From: Chryseobacterium gwangjuense
GTDB lineage: Bacteria; Bacteroidota; Bacteroidia; Flavobacteriales; Weeksellaceae
Length of the DNA: 64,000 nt
Direction: 5' to 3'
Assembly (NCBI RefSeq): GCF_021311115.1
Contig: NZ_JAJTNP010000001.1
Span: forward strand, 1 to 64,000
A model generated the notes under the pieces. It ran no database searches. It was not told where the DNA came from and worked only from the letters and a program-made list of their open reading frames with translations. Positions 34,252 through 45,737 of this stretch are shown here, piece after piece (the stretch's first letter is position 1; each line of letters starts with the position of its first letter). The translations under genes were made by a program, and so were the position numbers.

Positions 34252-37200
34252 ATGAAAATCCATTCTAAAATTAAGTTGAGAAGAAAGCCACTTCTTAACG
34301 TATTGTTTTTTATTTCTCTTTTTGTTTTTGCCAGTTTTACTAAAGAAGACCGGCAGAAAGTAAGAGCATTTAAATTGGATCTGATGAAAAAATATGTGTA
34401 TCATTCAGATAATGAATCATCTGATTCTTTGTCTTCTAATGATCACGATTCTAAATCATCCGGAAACTCTAAAAACGCTTTAGGCTCTTCATTCTCAAAT
34501 TTAGGGAAAGAGAATACTGTTTTTCCTATAGAGAATCTGATGTTTTCCGGAAACTCTGATCAGATTTTTGATTCTGAAGAAAAACAGGGAGTTATCGGGG
34601 AGTTTTCCGAAGAAGAAGCAGATAATGCTTCTGACAATTTCTTTACCATTACTCTTCCTGAGCTTCAAACGCATAACATCAAAGTATTTCTGCAGTATGA
34701 CTTATTTGGATTGCAGTCTTACCAGTCTGTTTCAAGATCCATTAACAGGAATGTTGCTTTCGGAGGAGAAATTATTGTTCCGGGAAATGCATGGACCTCT
34801 CAGAAAGAGGAAATTAGTCTTCAATCATTGGTCAAAGGAAAAAACAGTATTTTATTTACCTCTTCTTATAATGGGGTAAAATATAAGGTTAGAAACGTAA
34901 AAATAGTTTTTGAGAAATCAGAAGCTTCAACTCAGTCGATACCTAATTTGTCCACTTTATTATCAGGAAATAGTCTGTATGTAAAAGGAGTAGAACAATT
35001 GGGAGCAGGTACTGTTAACATAAACCAAACTTCATTTCCGTCTTTACGAGGAGAATACGAAACAACTCTTCAATTGTCAGAAGAAGATAAAAAGAAAGGG
35101 TTTATATCAGTTGCAACTTCAACAGGAATTCAAAAATATACAATCCCAAAAAGTACAACGGCTTTTAAAGTATTAAAAGAAGAGAATTTCAAGCCGCTGC
35201 AAATCCGTATTTCAAAAGATTTGGAGTACAAAGAACAGTATCAGGATGCCACGATCAACATTGATAAAAATTCAGTATTGAAAACCGGGCAAATAGAAAT
35301 CTTAAAACTAAGAAAAAAGGACTTTCCGGCGGTTTCAGGGGAGATTAAAAGTCTGACTCCAAATACTTATGCCTATCGTCTGAGTAGCCATTCAGGAGAA
35401 TTGGCTAAGAAGGTCAAGCTATCTTTCCCATATGATGAAAAAAAATTAGGCACAAGGTCTGCAAAAGAAATCAAGGCGTTTTATTTTGATTATGTATCAA
35501 GAAAATGGAAGGTAGATCCGACTTCGGTGGTAAATACGGAATCCAAAACGGTCACAGTCGAAAGTAATGGAGATGGAGACTATATCAATGGAATTATTTC
35601 GGTTCCTGAATCTCCTCAATTGGGAGTGTCAAATCCTACCAGTATGAGTGGGTTGAAAGCGGGTAATCCGTTAGCAGGTCTTCAGGCTATCGCTCCTCCG
35701 ACAGCTAATCCGAGAGGTTCAGCCAATGTATCGTACCCGATTGTAATTCCATCAGGAAGAAAAGGAATGCAGCCGGGAGTTGCTATTTCCTATGACAGTA
35801 ATAAATCCAACGGATGGATGGGAGAAGGCTGGGATGTAGATGGACTTTCAGCAATTTCATTAGATACAAGATGGGGAAGTCCGAAGTTCGATTCAGAAGT
35901 AGAAACCGAGCTCTATTCATTGGATGGAGAAATGCTGGTCTATGATGGCAATTATCTGCCTCATCGACACAATGACATCAGTGAAACCAGTACGGTTTTT
36001 ACAACAAGAAAACAAAAGAGGGATACATTGCTAGCCAATAATAAAAAAGTATTCTTTTTAAGAAAAAATCATGATTTTACCAAGATTGAAAGATATGGTG
36101 CCAATACAAAAGAATACCGATGGATTGTTACATCTACCAATGGGACAAAAACCTATTATGGAGGCGATGAGAGCGGAGTGAATCAGGAGATGGTTATCAA
36201 AACAAATGATGGAGATATTGCTAACTGGGCGATCTGGAAAACAGTGGATATTCATGGAAATAATATTCAATATGAATATGAGAACTTTAAAATTCTTGGA
36301 CAAACCGGAGACAATGAAAACCTCAATAATGGGATCTATTTTCATGTCAAAAAAATTACATATACTGGAAAAGACGATGAAAAAGGATTGTATTCTGTAA
36401 ATTTTGAAAGGGAAAATACCATATCCAGAGACGATATAAGCATGGGAGCTAAACTGGGGGTGAAGACTGTAGAGCCTTACAGATTAAATAACATCATCGT
36501 CAAATATGAGAATACGGTTATTCGAAGATATAACCTATCATATACAACGGGGCAATTTTATAAGACCCTTTTATATGATTTGATAGAATATGATGGGGAA
36601 AATAAATTTACCAACCAGCATCGTTTCGATTATTATAATGATTTAGTTAATCAAACCACAGGAGCAACACAGCATTATGGCCCCAATCTGGATATCTATG
36701 CAAGTGGGGGAGATGCTTTCCCAATACTTCCGGGGTATTTGACGCCTTCAAAAATTGCAGCCACCAATAACTTTGAATGGGGGATAAACGGAAGACTTCC
36801 GGGGGTAGGACTTGATTTTCTTATAACAGATACTGATAATGCCTATGGTCATATAATGGCCGCTTTCAATATCGGACATTCAGAATCTGAAGCTAAAAAA
36901 GCTCAGGAACTTATGGATTTTGATGGAGATGGGATTCAGGATTTAATATATAGAAGACGTAGCACAGGTTTACGTTTTCGCCCGGGAATTCTTTCAAATG
37001 GAGTAATTTCCTTTGGACAGGAGAAGCCTATAAAATATTTAAACAGTAATTTTTCCATTACTAAAACCAGAACGAATAGTCTGGGGTATGATGCCGGAAT
37101 TAATATTTCTGGTTATGGATTTAATTATTCCCAAATGTGGGCAACCAGTAAAAGTGAGACTTCTTCTTATGTCTTAGATTCCAACTCAGACGGAGTGATG

Positions 37201-40200
37201 GATGTGGTGAAAGATGGAGAAGTTATTTTCGGAAGAATAAATCCCGGGAATGGAGATGTTGAAATGACAAAATACAGTGACAATACCGAGAATATGGTTA
37301 TTGTTGCCGATGCGATCACTGAGCATGGTTCGCCATTGGAAGGATCGTGGCAGGATGTATCCAAAAATGATGTAGTTAAGGTCTGGATTGCTCCTATGGA
37401 TGGGTATATTAAATTTACAGACCAGGTACAGGTAGAAAATAAGACCAATGCGAAAGCGGTGTATTCAGTCGAGATTAAAAATCCATTGAATCCTACCAAG
37501 AACGGAAGGATATTTTTGAAAGAGTTTACCACAGGAATGGCGGTGGAAAATATTGCAATTACTAATTACAATACCTATTTTTCTCAGATACAATCATTAG
37601 TTCCTTCAAGCACAGATCATTTGGCAATTAATAGTGGAAATGCTTTATATGTGCAATCTGGAGATAAGGTTTTTATACGATTACATAAAAATGAGAGCTA
37701 CAGTTATAAAGTGATATCAAATCCTAAAATAGAATATCTGAATATATCTGGTACTGCTGTTTCAGGATTGTTTCAAGATGGCTTTTCTTACAATAACGGA
37801 GCGTACAACGAAAATTTCTTGTTAAATAATCACACTAAGCCAATCTCTATAGACCAACCGGGAACGGTAAAAATCACGGTTCCAAGTGTTTCTTTTCTAA
37901 ATTCTCAGGACGATATAACGTTTAAAATTATTGCGACCAGCGGAACAACGGGTACCCAAAGTGTTTTATATTCTCACACCTACAATCAAAGTGATGTTCC
38001 GTTTACTACAGCTGCTCTTGCTCCAACCATAGCGGGGGTAACCGATCTTACCGTATCTGCAAGTGATGTACCTTACACATTGAGATTTGTAGCAGAAACG
38101 GACTCTCACATTTCTTTCAAAAATTCCAATTGGAACAGAATCAATGTTGATCATTATCCGACTTCAGGAGCACCGAAGAATTACACGGCGGTAGCAGAGT
38201 ATCCGTCATTATTTATTACGGAATTCAGTGAAGGAATAAATATTCTAAATTTTCCTAACCCACCATCAGGTATCCAGAATTTTAAAGTTCAAATTAACAA
38301 AAATATTCCGGCTAATTCCGGATTACCTTCTACTGGAAGTTTTTACTATATTATAAAAAAAGGAGGACATGTACTTGCTAAAAGAAGAATTATAGCTCCA
38401 ATAAATAGTCAGGGAAATATCTATGAGATTGATATGACCAACAACCAAACAATTAATGGGGTTTCTCCTGTGACTTTTATGTCTGAGGATTTAGGAAACC
38501 CAATATTACTTGATTTTTTAAATATTCAGATATACTGCAATACCAAAGCAGATTATGATTTTTATAAAGCATATAGTACTATATTTAATAATAAGCCTTT
38601 TAATATCTATTACGGATTTTTAAATAATCATTTATGGACTAGTGCTAACCATACGTCGATCAACTCCACAGCATTAGAAAATATCAGTCAGTTCTATCAT
38701 AACTGGGGGCAATTCCTGTACAATGAGTATGCAGATGTGGTACCGGTAAACAATGATGACGGTTTTATGCTAAATCCAGATACTCCTTCAGATAATTATG
38801 GACGTTTAATCAATTTAACTTCTCTTGCAGAGATTAATACTCCTGTGAGTCTTAGCTTCCCGGTATGTAATAATCTTGCGACTCCGGAGGAAACAGCACA
38901 ATGTATTGTTCAGCAGATCAATAATTCAGGATATTATCAAAATCCGGCTAATTTTTCGCCTAAACCAATAAGGCCATTACAAGCTGATATCAAATCAGCA
39001 CTTGTAGAAGTTGAGAATAGTGAGCCTCAACTAGTTTTTACAGAAAAATGGATAGGAACGGGACCTGAACAATATGCGATGGCAGACTCATTCAAAGATG
39101 ATGAATCGGTGACGGGCTTTTTTAACCCTCAAACAGCAAATCCTGATGTACCGGATGATCTCATTTTACAAGGGAATGTGGATACTCAAATGTATTCTAT
39201 CAATAAGAAATACTATAATAAAACAAAAACAAATACTTTAAGTGGAAGTTTAGTGGTCGCAAATATAGGGAATGCACATTCCGGATTAGTCGGGGATGGG
39301 AATATTACCTTACAGGATTTTATGGACCTCAATGGGGACGGGTATCCGGATGTGGTGTATAAAGACGCTATGCAAGTAACCAATTCTACGGGAGGGCATG
39401 GTGGTTTAAAGAACCCATTGACGAATGCTTATATTTCCAATACAAATAGCTACGCGAATACAACGACTCCTTCTTTTTCGCCACAGACTTTTATACAGGC
39501 AGGATTAGGTTCTAAAAATGGGGAGGTAAAAAGTTCTACCAGTGCCTATGGTCATTTGGCGGTAGGTCTAATGAACTCAGGTTCTCAAGGGTCTTCACCA
39601 TGGAGTACTACAATCTCAATAAATCAGGATTCTGAAGATTCAGGGGAGTCCTATTGGCTGGATATTAATGGCGACGGAATGGCAGATAGGGTAACCGGAG
39701 GAGGGTCTTCAGTGATGAAGTACCAACTCAATTTGGGGACTCATCTGGATAACGGATATACCTATAAAAATGCGGAAACGTATGCTTCTGGACCAGTTGG
39801 GGCTATTGGTTTAGGTTTTAGCTTTGGTTTGGGAGGTATAACGAGTTTACCAATATCAGCAAGTTTATCCGCTACTGCTTCTTTAGGATCTTCCAAAACT
39901 ACATTGGAAGATATTAACGGGGATGGATTAATAGACATTTTGATTATTGGAAGTACCCAGACGCATGTCAAATATAATTTGGGGAATAAGTTTTCAGATC
40001 CAGTAGAGCTTCTAAGAGACGGAGGCGGAATTGATTATAATAACGAATCCAAAACTTATCAGGGAGGAATTTCTATTAGTGGCAAATATTTTTATAGCTG
40101 GCCTATTGTTTGGTGGCCAATCCCTCCTATTCCTCTTATTTATTTAAAGATTGGTGGTGGGGCAAGTGCAAGTGTAGGTTTATCTATTGCAGAAACTGAT

Positions 40201-43200
40201 AAGGCTTTCAAAGACATGAATGGGGACGGATACCCGGACTTAGTAGTTTCTAAAGATGATGGTTTTATAGTCAATCATTCCAATATCGGAAAGACTAATA
40301 AATTGAAAAAAGTGGAGAGAAATCTAGGAAACGATTATGATTACCACGCAGATTATAAATTTACGATTGATTATGAATTCTCCAAGCCAAACTACAACGA
40401 TCCGCATGGAAGGCTTGTGATGAAAGAGGTGAATATTCTCAATCCGGATGTGACTTCCGGAACCCATTTGGTTTCGACACCGGGACTGGATATGGTTACG
40501 AGATACAAATACGAAAATGGGCATCACGACCGAAGAGAGCGAGACTTTTTTGGATTTGAAAAAATAACGACGGAAGAAATGGTAGGAAGTACGGTATACC
40601 GTTCCAACCTGCAGACGTTCTATAACAATAGTTATTTCCTGAATGGAACATTGAGAAGTTCACAAACATATAACACGGCCGGTGGCTTGCTTTCCTCGGT
40701 TGTAAATACATATAAACTATATAAATTTAAAGACAACAATACCAAGATCAACCTAGCTTCGGCATTGGCAGATTCATTCGATACTGGGGGAACGGAAGGT
40801 CGAAAAATGGCGATTGTTCTCTTAGATAAAACGGAAAATACTGCCTATGAATCAGGAGGGAATTTGCTGACCACGACAAGGTTTACCTATAATGATAAAG
40901 GACAAATCATTACCTATCAGTATACAAGTCCCTCAACAAGCTATAACTCTACAATTAGCTATCATAATTTAAATAATAATATACTGAATGTGCCTCAGTC
41001 TATTTCGGTTAATCAGGGAACAACTTCCAATAGCCTGAGATACAGGGAAACAGAGGCAGACCCGAATACTGGTGATATTACCAAAGTAATGGTAAAGCTT
41101 TCGGCTTATGAAACGGCTGAAACACAGCTTACATATGATATTTACGGAAATATAAAAACGGTGATCTATCCTCCAAACGATAATGCGGAATCATACTCAT
41201 TAACGTATAATTATGATCCCGTATTAAATAAATATGTGGATAGGGTAACCGATAGCTTTAACTTGGAATCTGTGGCTCAGTATGATCCTAAATTTGATGT
41301 GGTTACGGAAACAATGGATGCTTCTGGAAATACGACGAAATATACGTATGATGCCAAAGGAAGGGTGATTTCTATTTTAGCCCCTAAAGAAGTTGGAATT
41401 TCTGATTATACGGTTTCTTATCAGTATTATAAAGTACCGGTTAATCATTCTTCGGGCTATCCTTCTTGCATGAGCGGAGCAATAACTCAAAATTATGATT
41501 CTCAGAATCCTCAGAATCCAATCACAACGATGACGTTGGCGGATGCATTAGGAAGAGTGATACAGGTGAAAAAAGATGTTTTTGTAGATGGGGTAGAAAA
41601 AATGTCTGTATCAGGGCGTACAGTATATGATCCGCTGGGAAGGGCAGGTATGCAGTATCACCCACTTTTTGAAGGAAAGGATAATAATAATCCGTTTAAT
41701 TATTATAATCCTAATCTCAACCAAGCTCTCAACCTGAATCTTTCCGGATATTATACCTCCCAGCAATATGATTATAAAGACAGGGTCGTTTCATCTGTGG
41801 ATGAACTGCAGCATACCACTTCTCATATTTATGCGTTAGACAATGGTTTATTGAAACATACCACTATATTAAATCAGAATAGCACAGGGACGATGTTGAG
41901 ATCGGCGTCCTATACCAATGCTGAAGGGAAAGTGGAAAAATCTTCGAATTACATTAACGGACAAGAGCTGGCAACCTTATTCTCTTACAGCACTATCGGT
42001 GAATTACTGACAGTAACAGATCCTGAAGGAATTTCTACCGGGTATTCTTATGATTTTGCGGGAAGAAGAATTCAGGAGGTTCATCCTGATCACGGAAGCA
42101 CAAGTTATACCTATGATAAAAGCGGAAATCTTACCCATTTATTAACGGATAATCTGGAAAGCAATGGGCAGCCTCCTATTGAATATAGATATGAACAAAA
42201 TAGGTTGATTGAAATTAGGCTTCCTGATATGCCGAACGGAGAAAACCCTGCCAATGCAAGGTATAAATATGCTCCTGCAGGCTCGGGGAATAATTCAGGA
42301 AAGCTGGTTTACAAGACAGACAATTCCGGAGAAACCCATTTTGAATATGGAAATATGGGGGAAGTGATCTCTGAAAACAGAACCATAGTAGGCTACAATA
42401 TTCCGCTTGTAAATATGAATACCCAGTATACATATGACAGCTGGAACAGGATTCAGGATATTACCTATCCGGATGGAGAGCTCGTGATCTATACCTACGA
42501 TCTGGGGGGGAATCTTATCAAAATCAATAATAAAGAAGGATATGAATACGTAAAAAATATACAATACGATCATTATGGGCAAAGAACTTCTATAACATTC
42601 GGAAACGATACGAAATCTGAATTTGGCTATTCTCCAGCGGATAGAAGACTGGCGACGCATACTTTAAAAGATAACGGAGGAAACAGCTTCCTTAGTAATA
42701 ATTATGCATATGATTATGTAGGAAATATTACCTCGGTTAATAATACTGCGCAGCCATATAATGGAGGAATGGGAGGAAGTTATAACTTTGGTTATGGATA
42801 TGATCAGCTTAATAGATTAAAGGAGTCTACCGGAATGTTTGGGGTATCTTCTTTGGACCCTGTTACATCAGAGTATTCAACGATAATGGCATACAATAAT
42901 GTGGGAGGAATTATTTCCAAAGAACAGATGCATAAGCAGAACAATGCTCCTGTAGCACAAAATACATTTAATAATCAATATACATATATTCCCGATACTC
43001 ATAAGGTGGTGCATATTGATGACCAGAATACAGGAGGGAGTCCGGAAGATTTTGAATATGACCTCAACGGAAACGTTATTATGCATAATAATGGCTATTA
43101 TGTTGAAAATATGTATTGGGATGAACAGGACCGTCTGAAAGCTTTCAACAGTGAAACGGGAGTGTTCCAGTATTATGTATATGATGATAAAGGAGAGAGG

Positions 43201-44532
43201 ATCATAAAATACAATCTTGAGCAGGGTTCACAGTTGTATCAGAACGGTGCATTGGAAGATCCGGGATCTTTGAACATCAAGGATTATAAAATCTATCCTA
43301 ATCCTTATGTGGTACTGACTTCGAATATGCAGATGACCAAAAACTATTTTGCTGGTTCGCAGCGTGTGGCGAGCAGGTTACTGGACTTTGATTTTACCGC
43401 AATGAAATCGGCAAAACCATCTGCTGACCTGCCTGATCCTGAAACAGATTTTAAAAACTATTTAGGTAAAGCAGGGATTAATATGAATAGAGTAGCTGTA
43501 GAATTAAATACGCTGAGCAGTTCTCCTGATGTATATTATCTGCATGGGGATCATTTGGGAACGGCAACATTTGTTACCGATTCTAATGCCAACCCAACGC
43601 AATTTTTCTTAAATTTACCATTCGGAGAGACTATGGTAGAACAGATGACAGGAGCATATGATAATCCGTATAAGTTCAATGCCAAGGAGCTCGACAGTGA
43701 AACAGGGTTGTATTATTATGGAGCGAGGTATTATAATCCAAGATTGAGTATATGGTATGGGGTGGATCCGCTAGCGGAAAAAGCGCCAGGTTGGACACCT
43801 TATCGTTATGCATTTGATAATCCTATAAAATATATAGATCCAAAAGGTCTTTTTGAAACTAAATTTGGAGCATGGTGGCATCGTATGTGGAATGGTGGAG
43901 GAAGTAAGATATTTCAGGACAAAAATAATAAAGAATATTATTATACTCAAAAGAATGGATATAGTCTTGGTAGTGATGGTGGCGTAGTAATGAATATACG
44001 TAAAGAATATGGTCATAATGCAAGCAAACAAAGCGGATATCCAGTATTAAAAATTCAGGCAAAGGCTGATTTTGGAGTAGGGGTAGGAGGGAAAATAGGT
44101 GTTTTACAGGGAAAAGCAGCGATTATAAATCAAGATATTGGTTATCTTCAGTATGATGCAATTGCAAATAAAGGAACTGCAAAATGGGGAGATGGAAAAG
44201 TTCACAATAGCCTTGAAGTAGCAGTTGGATTAGGAAAAAAATCTCCAATTTCTGTAGGAGCTGGAGTAGATTATAATTATGATTATAATCGCGTGAAAGA
44301 TGATGGTGTAAGTGGTGTTAAAGGATCTGAAAAATTGGATTGGTCAATGAAAGCAGGAGTAGATGTTGGTCCTGGAGTTGGAAATGGATTTGAGTCACTT
44401 AATATTCAACCTTCTGTTGGTTCAGGGGGAGTAATAGATACAAGCAGTGATTGTTATTGTATAGATTTGGGAGTTGGTGTGAAAGCATTATTGGGAGTAG
44501 AAGCAAAAATTTTAATAGGAGTACAAAAATGA
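34252..44532 (+). CDS. Giant SpvB/FG-GAP/RHS-YD repeat protein with variable C-terminal tip (polymorphic toxin-like)
   Basis: The 3426-residue secreted protein has an N-terminal signal segment (PLLNVLFFISLFVFASF) and an SpvB/TcaC-type domain from about residue 480 (GNPLAGLQAIAPPTANPRGS onward). At least six FG-GAP/VCBS calcium-type motifs follow (FDGDGIQD ~889, SNSDGVMD ~977, LNGDGYPD ~1693, INGDGMAD ~1804, INGDGLID ~1888, MNGDGYPD ~1989), then many YD repeats from about 2290. The RHS core (GDHLGTATFVTDSNANPTQF, ELDSETGLYYYGARYYNPRL) ends at DPKGL (residues 3196-3200). The last ~226 residues, rich in Gly, form a tip with no recognised catalytic motif. RHS shells enclose and release such tips, usually toxins. 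The next gene is the likely immunity gene. Confidence 0.93.
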   Translation: MKIHSKIKLRRKPLLNVLFFISLFVFASFTKEDRQKVRAFKLDLMKKYVYHSDNESSDSLSSNDHDSKSSGNSKNALGSSFSNLGKENTVFPIENLMFSGNSDQIFDSEEKQGVIGEFSEEEADNASDNFFTITLPELQTHNIKVFLQYDLFGLQSYQSVSRSINRNVAFGGEIIVPGNAWTSQKEEISLQSLVKGKNSILFTSSYNGVKYKVRNVKIVFEKSEASTQSIPNLSTLLSGNSLYVKGVEQLGAGTVNINQTSFPSLRGEYETTLQLSEEDKKKGFISVATSTGIQKYTIPKSTTAFKVLKEENFKPLQIRISKDLEYKEQYQDATINIDKNSVLKTGQIEILKLRKKDFPAVSGEIKSLTPNTYAYRLSSHSGELAKKVKLSFPYDEKKLGTRSAKEIKAFYFDYVSRKWKVDPTSVVNTESKTVTVESNGDGDYINGIISVPESPQLGVSNPTSMSGLKAGNPLAGLQAIAPPTANPRGSANVSYPIVIPSGRKGMQPGVAISYDSNKSNGWMGEGWDVDGLSAISLDTRWGSPKFDSEVETELYSLDGEMLVYDGNYLPHRHNDISETSTVFTTRKQKRDTLLANNKKVFFLRKNHDFTKIERYGANTKEYRWIVTSTNGTKTYYGGDESGVNQEMVIKTNDGDIANWAIWKTVDIHGNNIQYEYENFKILGQTGDNENLNNGIYFHVKKITYTGKDDEKGLYSVNFERENTISRDDISMGAKLGVKTVEPYRLNNIIVKYENTVIRRYNLSYTTGQFYKTLLYDLIEYDGENKFTNQHRFDYYNDLVNQTTGATQHYGPNLDIYASGGDAFPILPGYLTPSKIAATNNFEWGINGRLPGVGLDFLITDTDNAYGHIMAAFNIGHSESEAKKAQELMDFDGDGIQDLIYRRRSTGLRFRPGILSNGVISFGQEKPIKYLNSNFSITKTRTNSLGYDAGINISGYGFNYSQMWATSKSETSSYVLDSNSDGVMDVVKDGEVIFGRINPGNGDVEMTKYSDNTENMVIVADAITEHGSPLEGSWQDVSKNDVVKVWIAPMDGYIKFTDQVQVENKTNAKAVYSVEIKNPLNPTKNGRIFLKEFTTGMAVENIAITNYNTYFSQIQSLVPSSTDHLAINSGNALYVQSGDKVFIRLHKNESYSYKVISNPKIEYLNISGTAVSGLFQDGFSYNNGAYNENFLLNNHTKPISIDQPGTVKITVPSVSFLNSQDDITFKIIATSGTTGTQSVLYSHTYNQSDVPFTTAALAPTIAGVTDLTVSASDVPYTLRFVAETDSHISFKNSNWNRINVDHYPTSGAPKNYTAVAEYPSLFITEFSEGINILNFPNPPSGIQNFKVQINKNIPANSGLPSTGSFYYIIKKGGHVLAKRRIIAPINSQGNIYEIDMTNNQTINGVSPVTFMSEDLGNPILLDFLNIQIYCNTKADYDFYKAYSTIFNNKPFNIYYGFLNNHLWTSANHTSINSTALENISQFYHNWGQFLYNEYADVVPVNNDDGFMLNPDTPSDNYGRLINLTSLAEINTPVSLSFPVCNNLATPEETAQCIVQQINNSGYYQNPANFSPKPIRPLQADIKSALVEVENSEPQLVFTEKWIGTGPEQYAMADSFKDDESVTGFFNPQTANPDVPDDLILQGNVDTQMYSINKKYYNKTKTNTLSGSLVVANIGNAHSGLVGDGNITLQDFMDLNGDGYPDVVYKDAMQVTNSTGGHGGLKNPLTNAYISNTNSYANTTTPSFSPQTFIQAGLGSKNGEVKSSTSAYGHLAVGLMNSGSQGSSPWSTTISINQDSEDSGESYWLDINGDGMADRVTGGGSSVMKYQLNLGTHLDNGYTYKNAETYASGPVGAIGLGFSFGLGGITSLPISASLSATASLGSSKTTLEDINGDGLIDILIIGSTQTHVKYNLGNKFSDPVELLRDGGGIDYNNESKTYQGGISISGKYFYSWPIVWWPIPPIPLIYLKIGGGASASVGLSIAETDKAFKDMNGDGYPDLVVSKDDGFIVNHSNIGKTNKLKKVERNLGNDYDYHADYKFTIDYEFSKPNYNDPHGRLVMKEVNILNPDVTSGTHLVSTPGLDMVTRYKYENGHHDRRERDFFGFEKITTEEMVGSTVYRSNLQTFYNNSYFLNGTLRSSQTYNTAGGLLSSVVNTYKLYKFKDNNTKINLASALADSFDTGGTEGRKMAIVLLDKTENTAYESGGNLLTTTRFTYNDKGQIITYQYTSPSTSYNSTISYHNLNNNILNVPQSISVNQGTTSNSLRYRETEADPNTGDITKVMVKLSAYETAETQLTYDIYGNIKTVIYPPNDNAESYSLTYNYDPVLNKYVDRVTDSFNLESVAQYDPKFDVVTETMDASGNTTKYTYDAKGRVISILAPKEVGISDYTVSYQYYKVPVNHSSGYPSCMSGAITQNYDSQNPQNPITTMTLADALGRVIQVKKDVFVDGVEKMSVSGRTVYDPLGRAGMQYHPLFEGKDNNNPFNYYNPNLNQALNLNLSGYYTSQQYDYKDRVVSSVDELQHTTSHIYALDNGLLKHTTILNQNSTGTMLRSASYTNAEGKVEKSSNYINGQELATLFSYSTIGELLTVTDPEGISTGYSYDFAGRRIQEVHPDHGSTSYTYDKSGNLTHLLTDNLESNGQPPIEYRYEQNRLIEIRLPDMPNGENPANARYKYAPAGSGNNSGKLVYKTDNSGETHFEYGNMGEVISENRTIVGYNIPLVNMNTQYTYDSWNRIQDITYPDGELVIYTYDLGGNLIKINNKEGYEYVKNIQYDHYGQRTSITFGNDTKSEFGYSPADRRLATHTLKDNGGNSFLSNNYAYDYVGNITSVNNTAQPYNGGMGGSYNFGYGYDQLNRLKESTGMFGVSSLDPVTSEYSTIMAYNNVGGIISKEQMHKQNNAPVAQNTFNNQYTYIPDTHKVVHIDDQNTGGSPEDFEYDLNGNVIMHNNGYYVENMYWDEQDRLKAFNSETGVFQYYVYDDKGERIIKYNLEQGSQLYQNGALEDPGSLNIKDYKIYPNPYVVLTSNMQMTKNYFAGSQRVASRLLDFDFTAMKSAKPSADLPDPETDFKNYLGKAGINMNRVAVELNTLSSSPDVYYLHGDHLGTATFVTDSNANPTQFFLNLPFGETMVEQMTGAYDNPYKFNAKELDSETGLYYYGARYYNPRLSIWYGVDPLAEKAPGWTPYRYAFDNPIKYIDPKGLFETKFGAWWHRMWNGGGSKIFQDKNNKEYYYTQKNGYSLGSDGGVVMNIRKEYGHNASKQSGYPVLKIQAKADFGVGVGGKIGVLQGKAAIINQDIGYLQYDAIANKGTAKWGDGKVHNSLEVAVGLGKKSPISVGAGVDYNYDYNRVKDDGVSGVKGSEKLDWSMKAGVDVGPGVGNGFESLNIQPSVGSGGVIDTSSDCYCIDLGVGVKALLGVEAKILIGVQK

Positions 44533-45020
44533 TAGAAATTGTTATACCAAATTTTGGTAATATAAATATATACAAAGACAAAGCCTTGCTATTATTAGTA
44601 AAAAGAGACGTTGATTTAAAAGGGAAGGTTACTTGTGAATACTATTATGAAAACGAATTGTTTTTAAAAACAATTTCATACAAAGCTCTTTTTTGGAAGC
44701 TGAAAATTGAAAACTTGCCTGAAAAATACGATATTAAAGAAATTAGAAATAAGGGTTTTGAACTTTTTAAAAGCGAATTTAAAATTAAGAACAATATTGT
44801 AAAGATTAAAGACAATCCTTTTTATTTCTTGAATAAGAAAATGTCGAGGATATTTTTCAATAATCTCCAAGTCGCAAATGTTACTTTAAAAAATAATTTT
44901 GGAATTGGTAAAAACGGAAGTTTTACTCAAGTTGTAAATTTTACCACAAACAAAGAAGATGTTATAAAACAATGTCTGATTTGTTACGCTATTAGTTGTA
45001 ATATATTAAATGCTGGATAG
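44529..45020 (+). CDS. Candidate immunity protein for the RHS tip
   Basis: The 163-residue protein (MIEIVIPNFGNINIYKDKAL...) has no signal peptide, so it should be cytoplasmic. Its ATG overlaps the RHS stop (ATGA), implying coupled translation. Lower GC and many Lys/Asn codons match the RHS tip rather than the RHS core. No family is recognised. Position directly after a polymorphic toxin tip is the basis for the immunity call. Confidence 0.6.
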   Translation: MIEIVIPNFGNINIYKDKALLLLVKRDVDLKGKVTCEYYYENELFLKTISYKALFWKLKIENLPEKYDIKEIRNKGFELFKSEFKIKNNIVKIKDNPFYFLNKKMSRIFFNNLQVANVTLKNNFGIGKNGSFTQVVNFTTNKEDVIKQCLICYAISCNILNAG

Positions 45021-45256
45021 ATAATACTTATTGAGTAGCTTTATTTTGTAGTGAGACATTTGTTTTACTAAATCTTTTGGTGGATAAAGTATTAATAATT
45101 TTTCAAAACCTACTTGAAGAGGCGAAAGAATTTAACTTTACCAATTCATGAATGAATAACTCGGAAGATAATGTAGATTATTTTGTGTTTAGAATCCTCT
45201 TTGAGGTAACCAAAATTTCCCTATGGAAAAGGATTTCAAATCCGCTTCCATAAATA
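45021..45256. other. Spacer between RHS immunity gene and orphan cassette
   Basis: This AT-rich stretch has no supported gene. The 5' side may be the decayed tail of an older cassette, but no reading frame can be aligned by eye. It ends at a clear terminator. Confidence 0.4.
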
Positions 45257-45290
45257 AAAACCTCCTGAGTTGGCACTCGGTAGGTTTTTT
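45257..45290 (+). terminator. Rho-independent terminator before the orphan RHS cassette
   Basis: AAAACCT (45257-45263) pairs with AGGTTTT (45282-45288), and GAGT (45267-45270) pairs with ACTC (45275-45278) inside it; a T run follows. It closes the main RHS-immunity transcript and leaves the downstream cassette without obvious transcription. Confidence 0.75.
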
Positions 45291-45354
45291 CATTTTGTTT
45301 CTATCAGAACATAAGAAAGCAGTTTTGTAATAATATTGAATCAAATTATCTCTG

Positions 45355-45737
45355 GGGAAAGCAGGAATCAGTATGAGCAGATTAGCTGTAGAACTGAAGA
45401 CTCTAAGCAGTTCTCCTGATGTACATTATCTGTATTGTGATCATTTGGGAACAGCAACATTTGTTACTGATTCTAATGCTAACCCAACACAATTTTTCTT
45501 AAATTTACTATTCGAGGAAACTATGGTAGAACAGATGGCAGGAGCATATGATAATCCGTATAAGTTTAATGCCAAGGAACTCGACAGCGAAACAGGGTTG
45601 TATTATTATGGAGCAAGATATTATAATCCAAGATTGAGTATGTGGTATGGGGTAGACCCGCTAGCGGAGAAAATGCCAAACTGGTCGCCATACAGTTATG
45701 CGTTTGATAATCCGGTGAGATTTATTGATCCTGATGG
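45355..45737 (+). repeat. Direct repeat of the RHS core end (second copy; first copy at 43465-43847)
   Basis: This segment matches 43465-43847 at a constant offset of 1890 bases without visible gaps. Identity is very high from GCAGG through CCGCTAGCGGA and lower over the last 60 bases up to the DPxG codons. It gives homology for recombination that could exchange the RHS tip of the main gene for the downstream one. Confidence 0.85.
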
